Origin: JADJPO01 sp963825645
GTDB lineage: Bacteria; Actinomycetota; Actinomycetes; Actinomycetales; Kineosporiaceae
Direction of reading: 5' to 3'
Assembly: GCA_963825645.1 (NCBI GenBank)
Contig: CAWGTT010000002.1
Span: 496,001-560,000 of the forward strand
DNA: 64,000 bases
The position numbers were made by a program, and so were the translations under genes. The notes below the pieces were generated by a model. The model did no database searches and was not told the DNA's origin. It was given only the letters and a program-made list of their open reading frames with translations. Of the stretch, positions 17,775 to 24,868 are shown piece after piece; the stretch's first letter is position 1; each line of letters begins with the position of its first letter.

Positions 17775-18857
17775 ATGGCCGGCTCCCGCACCGATGCCTT
17801 CTCGCCGGTCATGGGGACCGTCCTCGAGCTCGTGGTCCAGCCCCTGGGACAGGCCGACCGGGTCGCCGATGCGGTACTGGCTGAGATCGCCCGGCTGACG
17901 ACGGTGCTGTCCGGGCACGAGCCGAACAGCGAGCTGAGTCGGTGGCGGCGCGGCGAGACCGACACGGTGAGCACCGAGCTGGCCACCGTGCTGCACGCCG
18001 CTCACCAGCTGCACCGGGCCAGCGGCGGAGCCTTCCACCCGGCGGCCCGCCCGGTGACCCAGGCGTGGCAGCACGCAGCCGACCGGCAGCAGCTGCCGGA
18101 CCGCGCCGAGATGCTCGACCTGGCAGCGGGACTGCGGGACCTGCCCTACCGCACCCGGCGGGCTGACACCGGCGCGCCGTTCGGGTCGATCACTGTCGAA
18201 CGGATCGGGGACTGCACCGCGGTGGATCTCGACGGCCTGGCCAAGGGCTACGTGGTCGACGCCGCGGTACTCGTTGCCTCACGGGCGGTTCCGGACGAGG
18301 AACGTCTCGGCGTCACGGTCAACGCCGGCGGCGACCTGCGCCACCTGGGCCGGGGATCTCGGCGGGTTCGCATCGAGGACCCGGCGCGGCCCTATGACAA
18401 CGCGCCGCCGCTGACCACCATCGTGGTGCGCCGCGCGGCCCTGGCCACCAGCGGGACGGCGCGGCGCGGCGTCCGGGTGGCGGGCCGGCGGCTCGGCCAC
18501 ATCGTCGATCCCCGCACCGGGTGGCCGACGCAGCACACGGCGTCGGCCAGCGTGCTGGCGCCCGACACGATGACCGCCGACGCCGTGGCCACCGCGGCGA
18601 CGGTGCTGCCCGCCCAGGCGGCGATGGCTTTGGTCCACGGGCTCGGCCTGGCCTGCCTGCTGGTCTGCGCGGACGGCACCCTGCACACCTCGACCCGTTG
18701 GCCCGTAACGGGTTCGGGGCGTGACGCTGATCCCGGGACCGGGTCAGACGCTGACCCAGATCAACAGGACGCACGCCACGGTACCGACCAGCCCGAGCAC
18801 GAACGCGGTACGTCGGCGGCGTCTGATGGTGACCTGCAGGACGATCCCGGTCAGTGA
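17775..18857 (+). CDS. apbE: FAD:protein FMN transferase (ApbE)
   Basis: ApbE attaches FMN to Thr or Ser of target proteins outside the cytoplasm. The family motifs are present: FSPVMGTVLELVV at the start, DLDGLAKGYVVD near residue 155 with the flavin-site Asp and Lys, VNAGGDLRHLG near residue 184, GHIVDPRTGWP, and MTADAVATAATVLP with the metal-binding Asp. No signal peptide is obvious. The last 50 residues are a Gly/Asp-rich tail whose coding sequence overlaps the 3' end of the convergent PepSY gene by about 110 bp. With the two genes opposite it forms an extracytosolic flavin module. Confidence 0.93.
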   Translation: MAGSRTDAFSPVMGTVLELVVQPLGQADRVADAVLAEIARLTTVLSGHEPNSELSRWRRGETDTVSTELATVLHAAHQLHRASGGAFHPAARPVTQAWQHAADRQQLPDRAEMLDLAAGLRDLPYRTRRADTGAPFGSITVERIGDCTAVDLDGLAKGYVVDAAVLVASRAVPDEERLGVTVNAGGDLRHLGRGSRRVRIEDPARPYDNAPPLTTIVVRRAALATSGTARRGVRVAGRRLGHIVDPRTGWPTQHTASASVLAPDTMTADAVATAATVLPAQAAMALVHGLGLACLLVCADGTLHTSTRWPVTGSGRDADPGTGSDADPDQQDARHGTDQPEHERGTSAASDGDLQDDPGQ

Positions 18858-19403
18858 CATCACAACGAGCAAGCCGGCGGTGACGTCGATGACCCACTTC
18901 CACAGCGTGGAGGTGTTCCGGCCCTTGTGGAGGTCGTTCATGACGGCAACGAAACCGCTGGTACGGGTGGTCAGGCTGAACGAGGCGTCCGACGTGCGGA
19001 TCAGCACGTCGGCGGCGTAGCCGGGACCGCGGTAGCTGATCGAGCCCTCCGCGGGCCGCATGCTGCTGTCGGTCACCGACCCACGCACGCCGTACTCGGT
19101 CCGCAGGAACTCGCTGACGACCAGCAGGTCCGGACCCACCGCAGTGACGGCGTTCGCGGGCAGCGAGCCGGTCACCGTGGCCGAGACCGGTGGCTGCCCG
19201 AAAGTCCAGTCCGGATGATTGAGGGTGATCCCCGTGACCGAGAAGAAGAGCACGATGACCAGGCTGGTCATCGACGTCCACATGTGGAGGCGTCGGGTCC
19301 ACTTCTGAGTCAGGTGCCGGTGCGGCGTACCCCGGCTCGCCCGGCCGACGGCGCCCGGCGCCCGAGGTGGCCCACTGGGCCGGATCTGCCGCTCGGCGCT
19401 CAC
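18744..19403 (-). CDS. PepSY-associated membrane protein
   Basis: This 219-residue protein has three hydrophobic segments: residues about 45-63 (SLVIVLFFSVTGITLNHP), a helix near residues 170-190 (WVIDVTAGLLVVMSLTGIVL) and a last one near 199-217. An extracytoplasmic domain lies between the first two. HLTQKWTRRLHMWTSM, SVTGITLNHPDW and MNDLHKGRNTSTLWKWVID match PepSY-associated transmembrane proteins, with His residues that could bind haem. It starts 12 bp after the DUF2271 gene. With ApbE opposite, it probably passes electrons across the membrane to or from a flavin or haem centre. Confidence 0.82.
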   Translation of the reverse strand: MSAERQIRPSGPPRAPGAVGRASRGTPHRHLTQKWTRRLHMWTSMTSLVIVLFFSVTGITLNHPDWTFGQPPVSATVTGSLPANAVTAVGPDLLVVSEFLRTEYGVRGSVTDSSMRPAEGSISYRGPGYAADVLIRTSDASFSLTTRTSGFVAVMNDLHKGRNTSTLWKWVIDVTAGLLVVMSLTGIVLQVTIRRRRRTAFVLGLVGTVACVLLIWVSV

Positions 19404-19415
19404 GCAGCGACCGGT

Positions 19416-20093
19416 TCAGACCGTGTAGGCCGCGGACGCAGCGGTCAGCTCGCCGTCCGGCGGGAAGGTCGCCTCGGCCGGTGCGGCGCCGAGTGTCATC
19501 GGCTCACGGATCAGCTCATAGGGGCCGTGCTCCCGTGCGGCCTCGATGCACACGTAGTACTCCCCCGCACCCACCTTGGCGCCGTCCACGGCACAGTCCC
19601 ACTGCAGCGTGTACTGACCGGGGACCCGGGTCGCGCCGGAGACCGACTCGCCCTTCTGGTCGCCGAAGGCGTACCAGCGCTTCAGCTCGCCGAGCCACCG
19701 CTCGTTCTGCTGCAGGTGCCATAGGGCGACCGTGGTCACCAGCTCCTCGGCCGGCGTCTCGATCCACACCGCGATGTAGGGGTTGCGGGCGGGCCCGCGT
19801 CCCCCGTCGCCGGCGGCGAAGGTGAACCGGATCGTCATCGCCGCGCTGTCCGGCACCGCATCGCCCGCCTCGGGCCGGAAGGCATCGGCGCCTGCGGCGG
19901 CTCCCGAGCCGGCGCCGGGGGCCGCGTCGCCCGCGGACGCCGGTCCCGCGGCGAGGGCCTCCTCGTCGCCGTCCGAGCACGCAGCCAGGGCACCGTAGGC
20001 ACCGAGAGCCAGGGCGGAGAGCGCCGCCCGGCGCGAGATGGCGAGGTATCGCGAGGTCGTGCCGGCGACGGCCGCCCCCTGCGCGTCGTCCAT
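19416..20093 (-). CDS. DUF2271 secreted lipoprotein with twin-Arg-like signal
   Basis: This 225-residue protein starts with a twin-arginine-like signal (SRRAALSALALGAYGALAAC) that also has a lipobox Cys near residue 39, followed by an Ala/Gly linker. The mature domain (IRFTFAAGDGGRGPARNPY, YIAVWIETPAEELVTTVALW, GEYYVCIEAAREHGPYELIR) matches DUF2271, a beta-sandwich found beside PepSY proteins and ApbE. The ATG at 20093 directly precedes the signal; a longer upstream reading has no signal and is rejected. It is the first gene of a two-gene operon with the PepSY protein. Confidence 0.82.
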   Translation of the reverse strand: MDDAQGAAVAGTTSRYLAISRRAALSALALGAYGALAACSDGDEEALAAGPASAGDAAPGAGSGAAAGADAFRPEAGDAVPDSAAMTIRFTFAAGDGGRGPARNPYIAVWIETPAEELVTTVALWHLQQNERWLGELKRWYAFGDQKGESVSGATRVPGQYTLQWDCAVDGAKVGAGEYYVCIEAAREHGPYELIREPMTLGAAPAEATFPPDGELTAASAAYTV

Positions 20094-20312
20094 CGATGTC
20101 CTTTCCGTTCTCCGGCCATGACACCGGGCCGGCGCGGGCACCGTAACAGCCGCTCCTGGCAAACTATGTGACGGTTCGATGACGGGCCATTCCGCGACAG
20201 CCTCGACGCCGTTCGCGCTGGTTGAGGTGTTTTCGCCGCCTGTGCGAGGGATGTGACCGGCACCCCACCATCCCCCGGGCGAAGTGGGCCGACACGATCT
20301 AGCGTGGACGGG

Positions 20313-21182
20313 GTGAGCACCGCCGTCCGGACCGTGTCCCTGCCCTCCGGCCGAGTCGAGTACCGCTACCAGAGGCGGGGCCCACGCACCGTGCTGATCT
20401 GCCATGGAGGGCACCTGCGCGCGGGGATCCCGGTCGGCGAGGACGTGTTCGAACAGGCGGGGTTCTCGGTGCTGGCCCCCTCGCGGCCCGGGTACGGTGC
20501 CACCCCGCTCACCGCCGGGCCGGGACCGGACCGGTTCGCCGACGTCGTCCGTGAGCTCTGGCGGCATCTCGACCTGTCCGGCGTCGACGTCGTCGTCGGG
20601 TTCTCAGCCGGCGGGCCACTGGCGGTCGCCCTCGCTGCGCGGTTCCCCGACGAGGTCGGCGCGCTGGTTCTGCAGTCGGCCCGATCCTCGCTTCCATGGC
20701 CCGATCCGCTGACCCAGACGCTCGCCGCGGCGTTCTTCGAGCCGAACTGGCAGGCCCTGGCCTTGGCGGGGGCCCACACCTGGATGGGCCTGATGCCGGA
20801 CGTGTGGCTGTTGTCCCTGCTGGCGACGATGTCGCGCCGCCCCGCCCAACAGGTGCTGGCCGACCTGTCGCCCATCGAACGCCACGAGATCCGCAGGCTG
20901 TTCTCCCGGATGCGGTCGGGACCTGGCTTCGCCACGGACCTGCGCGACGTACCCGACGCGGCGCTGGAGCGGGCGGTCACCCAGCCGACCCTCGTGGTGG
21001 CCTCGCCGCACGACGCACTGCTGCCTTTCGCGCACGCAGAGCACCTGGCCGCCACCATCGAGAGCGCAGAACTGTTCATCAGCTCCTCGTTCAGCCACCT
21101 CCTTTGGTACGGCTCCGGCGCGGCGGCGACGTCGGCGCGGATCGGCGCCTTCGCTGCAGCCCACACCGGGCCGGCGCACTGA
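20313..21182 (+). CDS. Alpha/beta-fold hydrolase
   Basis: This hydrolase of about 289 residues has an oxyanion region (LICHGGHLRAG), the nucleophile elbow GFSAGGPLA with Ser98, an acid in SPHDALLPF, and a terminal His in SFSHLLWYG. The GTG at 20313 is chosen over an in-frame ATG 60 bp upstream because it precedes the first strand directly. No signal peptide is seen. The substrate is unknown. It is not coupled to either neighbour; 20094-20312 is the divergent promoter region shared with the DUF2271 gene. Confidence 0.82.
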   Translation: MSTAVRTVSLPSGRVEYRYQRRGPRTVLICHGGHLRAGIPVGEDVFEQAGFSVLAPSRPGYGATPLTAGPGPDRFADVVRELWRHLDLSGVDVVVGFSAGGPLAVALAARFPDEVGALVLQSARSSLPWPDPLTQTLAAAFFEPNWQALALAGAHTWMGLMPDVWLLSLLATMSRRPAQQVLADLSPIERHEIRRLFSRMRSGPGFATDLRDVPDAALERAVTQPTLVVASPHDALLPFAHAEHLAATIESAELFISSSFSHLLWYGSGAAATSARIGAFAAAHTGPAH

Positions 21183-21303
21183 TCGGCGCATCGTCGAACG
21201 CACGCTCCGACGTACGGGTGTAGAGGACCCTTGAGGTCTTGGTCACGGGGGTCCGTCGTGTTACGGTCGTCCCGGTTGCACAGCAGTTCCCCGTACGTTC
21301 ACG

Positions 21304-21334
21304 AACGCCCGCGGAGCACGACTCCGCGGGCGTT
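21304..21334 (+). terminator. Strong hairpin in the cspA leader region
   Basis: A perfect 13-bp stem (AACGCCCGCGGAG, loop CACGA) is followed by TTT, as in an intrinsic terminator. It lies 122 bp after the hydrolase stop and 122 bp before the cold-shock start. It can end the hydrolase transcript, or, if the cold-shock transcript starts further upstream, act as a leader attenuator. Confidence 0.65.
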
Positions 21335-21455
21335 TACCGCAGACGGGCCACGTCACCGCGAGGTCCTCAAGGTTGGGACGGCGAGACAGACAACATTGAG
21401 CAGCCCGGGACCGGCGACCGCCGGGCCCGCCTGAACCTCCAAGAGGAGAAACGCA

Positions 21456-21659
21456 GTGGCACAGGGCACCGTGAAGTGGTTCAACGGCGAGAAGGGCTTC
21501 GGGTTCATCACCCCCGACGGCGACGCCGCCGATGTTTTCGTCCACTTCTCCGCCATCCAGTCTGACGGCTACCGGACGCTCGAGGAGAACCAGCGGGTGG
21601 AGTTCGACGTCCAGCAGGGCCAGAAGGGCCCGCAGGCGGCGAACGTCCGCACCATCTGA
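21456..21659 (+). CDS. Cold-shock protein (CspA family)
   Basis: This 67-residue single-domain OB-fold protein binds single-stranded RNA and DNA and melts RNA structure. RNP-1 (KGFGFITPDG) and RNP-2 (DVFVHFSAIQ) are intact, and the sequence starts AQGTVKWFNGEKGFGF. The GTG start has an AGAGGAG ribosome site 7 bp upstream. The leader (21335-21455) contains GAGGTCCTCAAGG, which can pair with an upstream CCTTGAGG, so temperature-sensitive folding is possible. A strong terminator follows 13 bp after the stop. Confidence 0.96.
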   Translation: MAQGTVKWFNGEKGFGFITPDGDAADVFVHFSAIQSDGYRTLEENQRVEFDVQQGQKGPQAANVRTI

Positions 21660-21672
21660 GACGCCGCATGAG

Positions 21673-21714
21673 CCATCAGGCCCCCACCCCTTAGCGGGGG
21701 TGGGGGCCTGATGG
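21673..21714. terminator. Bidirectional terminator between cspA and the sucrase/ferredoxin-like gene
   Basis: An 18-bp perfect stem (CCATCAGGCCCCCACCCC and its complement) with a 6-base loop lies between two convergent genes, 13 bp from each stop. It is followed by TTTC on the plus strand. Confidence 0.9.
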
Positions 21715-21727
21715 CGTTTCCGGCCTG

Positions 21728-22702
21728 TCACGGCACAGCACGCAGCTCGTCCAGCCGGTAGATGAGCACCCGGGCAGGGCGGATCCCCTGGCAGGTCAGC
21801 CGTGCCGGTTCCGACCACGTCGAGACCACGCTGACCTGGTAACGCTCCACCGCACCGGCCGGCTGGCCGGCATCGTGGTGCTGGGCAACGCAGGCGTGGT
21901 CGGCGCGGGTGCGGACTACCGTGGCCGCCCAGTGGTGCTCGTCCACGCGGCGAAGCCTCTCGACCCGGACGGCGCCGCGCCCGTCCTCGCCCAGCGAGCG
22001 AGCGGCATGGTGCATGAGCGCCTGGTCGATCGCGGGGGTGCCCATCCGGCCTCGGTGGTGCTCCAGGCAGACCCTGCCGTCGGCGTAGGTCGTCACCGTC
22101 CGGACCGCCGACTGCGGGTCGAGCCCACCGAACAGGTCGCCGTCGGGCAGCAGGAGGATGTTCGGGGCGAACCTGTCGCCGCCGAGGTGAGAGCATTCCC
22201 AGACGTCCCAGCCCGGCAGGTCGGCGAGAGCCGCGGCAACCGGGCGGCCGCGCAGCGCGCAGCACAGGTCGTGCCGCCCGTGCGTGCAGACCAGGGCCAC
22301 CTGCTGTGGGCCGTTCGGCGTCAGCCTCGCCAGCAGGTCGATGTCGAGCAGCTCGCGCGGGCTGCGGACGGCGTGCCATTGCACCGTCGGGTGATCCGGC
22401 CTGAGATCGGCCACCGCCGCCACCTGCCCCCTTGGTGCGACGCCCGGCATCGCGGCGTGCCGACCCGGACGGCGAACCAGCACCAGCCGCACGCCGGCGC
22501 CGTCCGCTGCTTCGTGCAGCCTGCCGGCCAAGTATCGGTCGAACCTGCTCTCCCGCAATGCATCCCGACCCCAAGGCCCCTCGACCTCGACCAGCAGCAG
22601 GCGGCCGGCGGGTCCCGCAGTAGCCAGGAGCGGGTCCTGACGTTCCCGCGCGGCGGAGGCGCACCGCCACGGGGTCGCGGCGGCGGGGGCCTGTGTGCTC
22701 AT
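21728..22702 (-). CDS. Sucrase/ferredoxin-like (thioredoxin-fold Fe-S) protein
   Basis: This 324-residue protein matches the Suc_Fer-like family, which carries a thioredoxin-like ferredoxin domain. The key sequence is LVCTHGRHDLCCALRGRPVA near residue 140, with three Cys in the CxxGxxDxCC arrangement, followed by WECSHLGGDRFAPNILLLPD, which supplies a fourth Cys and a conserved His. These are the residues expected to bind a [2Fe-2S] cluster. The start overlaps the stop of the JmjC gene by four bases (ATGA). As last gene of the GAD-peptide operon it could provide electrons or iron to the oxygenase; that role is inferred. Confidence 0.82.
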   Translation of the reverse strand: MSTQAPAAATPWRCASAARERQDPLLATAGPAGRLLLVEVEGPWGRDALRESRFDRYLAGRLHEAADGAGVRLVLVRRPGRHAAMPGVAPRGQVAAVADLRPDHPTVQWHAVRSPRELLDIDLLARLTPNGPQQVALVCTHGRHDLCCALRGRPVAAALADLPGWDVWECSHLGGDRFAPNILLLPDGDLFGGLDPQSAVRTVTTYADGRVCLEHHRGRMGTPAIDQALMHHAARSLGEDGRGAVRVERLRRVDEHHWAATVVRTRADHACVAQHHDAGQPAGAVERYQVSVVSTWSEPARLTCQGIRPARVLIYRLDELRAVP

Positions 22703-23904
22703 GGCGCAGCCACGACCACGGCGGACCGGACCAGGATCCGGGACGTGGCCATGCCGATCTCCTCGGCGGAGAGCGTCTCGCCGTCCAACAGCCGGCGGAG
22801 TCCGGGGAGGGCCTCACCCGGCATTCGGATCTCACCCTCGGCCGTGGTCACGGTCACCTCGGCGTCACTGCCGGTGAGCCGGGCCGGCAGATGGGCGCGC
22901 CAGCGTAGTGGTGTCCGCTCGTCGAGGGAGTCGCCCAGGCGTGACTGCGCGATCGGAGCCACGGGTTCGGCGCGCATCGACTCCTCGGCCAGCCGGCGCA
23001 TTCCGAGCGCGATCTGGTCGGGATCGCAACGGGCGAGCCCCGAACGGGCTGCGTCCAGCGCGTGCTGGAGCTCGGCGAGCAGACTGGACGGATCGGTGAC
23101 GTCGACCCCGAGCGGCAACGGGGTGCGAAGCTGCTCGTCGTCGCCGAGCAGCGAAAGGGCCTGCTGCACAAGGTGCATGCGGTTCCAGCTGTGGACCCCG
23201 ACGGTCAGGTGAGCGCTGACCTGGCCGAGGGCCTGCGCGGCGTGGAGGTAGCCGGCTGGAAGGTAGAGGGCGTCCCCGGGACCGAGTACCACGTCGAGCG
23301 AGGGATGGGTGCCCGCCGCCGCCTCGACCGCGGCGCGCCGGTCCGTCCAGGGCTGGTCGCGCAACGGATGGCGATGCACCGGGTCGTGGATCCGCCAGCG
23401 CTTCTGGCCGGCCACCTGGAGCACGAAGACGTCGTGCACGTCGTAGTGGTCCGAGAAGCCCTGGTTCTGCGCCGGCGTGACATAGGCGTTGACCTGCACA
23501 GGGTGGCCCAGATCGGCGCCGAGCTGCTGAGCAAAGTCCATCAGTGGGGCGTGCAGACGGTGCAGGCCCTGCAGCACCAGGGTGCAGCCGTCGGCGAAGA
23601 GCCGGGCGAGGGCGGCATCGTCCACCTGGTCGCCGATGCCTGCTCCGACCCCACCTCCGCGGGTGTACCGCGCAGTGGGAACCGTGCTGCCGGATCGTGC
23701 GACCCGTAGGAAGGGTGTGCGCAGGCCGTGCCGGGAGACGAGGTCGTCAACGGCGTCCAGGGTCAGCAAGTCGTCGTAGGCGCCTGGGCCGTGCCGGCTC
23801 AGCGCGATCCGGTGGCCCCACACCTGCTCCGCGAACTCCTCCACCGGCAGGTCGATACACCGACGCAGGGCCCACCGTTCGGCCGGCCCCCGCGCTGGCG
23901 CCAC
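22699..23904 (-). CDS. JmjC/cupin-4 (ROXA-like) 2-oxoglutarate oxygenase
   Basis: This 401-residue protein resembles ribosomal oxygenases of the cupin-4/JmjC type, which hydroxylate protein side chains using Fe(II), O2 and 2-oxoglutarate. The iron facial triad is visible: His153-x-Asp155 in SDHYDVHDVFVLQVAGQKRW and His221 in PAGYLHAAQALGQVSAHLTV. QVNAYVTPAQNQGFSDHYD is the usual approach to the first His. A C-terminal winged-helix-like part (RRLLDGETLSAEEIGMA) fits ROXA proteins. The GTG start is 17 bp after the GAD-repeat peptide gene. Bacterial relatives modify ribosomal proteins; the adjacent repeat peptide suggests a dedicated substrate here. Confidence 0.87.
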   Translation of the reverse strand: MAPARGPAERWALRRCIDLPVEEFAEQVWGHRIALSRHGPGAYDDLLTLDAVDDLVSRHGLRTPFLRVARSGSTVPTARYTRGGGVGAGIGDQVDDAALARLFADGCTLVLQGLHRLHAPLMDFAQQLGADLGHPVQVNAYVTPAQNQGFSDHYDVHDVFVLQVAGQKRWRIHDPVHRHPLRDQPWTDRRAAVEAAAGTHPSLDVVLGPGDALYLPAGYLHAAQALGQVSAHLTVGVHSWNRMHLVQQALSLLGDDEQLRTPLPLGVDVTDPSSLLAELQHALDAARSGLARCDPDQIALGMRRLAEESMRAEPVAPIAQSRLGDSLDERTPLRWRAHLPARLTGSDAEVTVTTAEGEIRMPGEALPGLRRLLDGETLSAEEIGMATSRILVRSAVVVAAP

Positions 23905-23921
23905 ATCACGGCTACCGGAGA

Positions 23922-24152
23922 TCAGCCCGCGCCCCCGTCGGCACCACCATCCGCGCCGCTGTCGGCGCCACCATCGGCACCGCCGTCCGCGCCCTTGTCA
24001 GCACCGCCATCGGCACCACCATCGGCGCCGCCGTCCGCACTCTTGTCAGCACCCTTGTCAGCACCGCCGTCGGCACCACCATCGGCACCGCTGTCCGCAC
24101 CGTTGTCAGCGCCGCCGTCCGCACCGTCGAGGGGAGTCAGGTCGTCGTCCAT
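23922..24152 (-). CDS. GAD-repeat small peptide, candidate substrate of the JmjC oxygenase
   Basis: This 76-residue peptide starts MDDDLTPL and then consists of sixteen tetrapeptides of the form xGAD (x = D, G, N, S or K; one is KSAD), ending GGAG. It has no hydrophobic segment, Cys or aromatic residue. A perfect AAGGAGG ribosome site lies 6 bases before the ATG, so it is a real gene and not chance coding. It is the first gene of an operon with the JmjC oxygenase (17 bp downstream) and the sucrase/ferredoxin-like gene. Asp, Asn or Lys in the repeats are the likely hydroxylation sites. I know no named family. Confidence 0.75.
   Translation of the reverse strand: MDDDLTPLDGADGGADNGADSGADGGADGGADKGADKSADGGADGGADGGADKGADGGADGGADSGADGGADGGAG
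23937..24128 (-). repeat. Sixteen 12-bp tandem repeats encoding xGAD
   Basis: The coding DNA of residues 9-72 is a run of 12-bp units, on the plus strand mostly GTCxGCxCCxCC-like with varying third positions and one variable codon. Units differ at synonymous sites, so the repeat has been kept at the protein level rather than just recently amplified. Confidence 0.9.
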
Positions 24153-24205
24153 CGATCCTCCTTGTCGCAGAACCAGTCGATTCCGGTGCCCAGCCGCGAG
24201 GGGCA

Positions 24206-24230
24206 GGTGGCCGGTCCAGATCTGGCCACC
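24206..24230. promoter_or_regulatory. Inverted repeat upstream of the GAD-peptide operon
   Basis: GGTGGCC and GGCCACC are separated by 11 bases, 54 bp upstream of the peptide start. The position fits a repressor or activator site. No other feature is visible in 24153-24428, which also contains the promoter of the small gene at 24429. Confidence 0.4.
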
Positions 24231-24428
24231 TTAGAGGGACCACCCGGGCAGCGCCCATAGGGACCGGGGCCGCGACGACATCTCCCGATGGCCCGGCCGA
24301 GGCGGCGCGGTCACCCGGACGGCCTCTGATGACGGGGGCGTCGACCGCCGATACTGGAACAACAGCGTTTCGCGTGAGCGAGGCGACCGACATGGACGTC
24401 GGGGAAACTGCCGGAACGGAGGACGGCG

Positions 24429-24710
24429 ATGAATGTCGCAGGGATCAATGCGCCCACGGCTCCACAGGTGGTGCCCGCGGTCAGTAGGGTGCAGCCCACA
24501 GAGCAGGCCAAGATGCACCCCCAGCAGCATCGCGAGGCGGAGAACCAGGCCGGCCCCCAGGCGCAACCGCGCCGCGCGGCCCCCGAGCCGCCGAAGTTCA
24601 AGCCGCTGAGCACGGTAGAGGTGCAGGTGATGCTTGGGATGGCGCCTGCCGAGGTCCTCTTGGAGCGGGAACCCAAGCCGGGCAAGAACGCCTTCGACGC
24701 CTACGCCTGA
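24429..24710 (+). CDS. Small Pro/Gln-rich hypothetical protein
   Basis: This 93-residue protein starts MNVAGINAPTAPQ and has a Gln/Pro/Ala-rich middle (residues 20-55) and a more ordered end (LSTVEVQVMLGMAPAEVLLE). No signal, helix bundle or known domain is seen. A GGAGG site precedes the ATG by 8 bp, which supports translation. It lies alone between the GAD operon and helD. Family unknown. Confidence 0.55.
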   Translation: MNVAGINAPTAPQVVPAVSRVQPTEQAKMHPQQHREAENQAGPQAQPRRAAPEPPKFKPLSTVEVQVMLGMAPAEVLLEREPKPGKNAFDAYA

Positions 24711-24868
24711 CCAGCAGGCGGAGACCCCTGGGCCACCCACTGCGGGCACCCACTCCGGGCACGGTGTCTCTCCGACACGACACGGGCGCTCACGTCGCGC
24801 ATACTTGAAGGCCGTTGCGAGCGGCCAGTCACCGGTGTGGCCGCGCCAGCCACGCCGGAGGAGGCACT

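Noticed and set aside
20094..20567. A longer N-terminus for the DUF2271 protein
   Set aside because: The extension has no protein character and would bury the twin-Arg signal; the ATG at 20093 precedes it directly.
23937..24128. 12-bp repeats as a CRISPR array
   Set aside because: There are no unique spacers, the unit is 12 bp, and one frame codes a peptide with a strong ribosome site.
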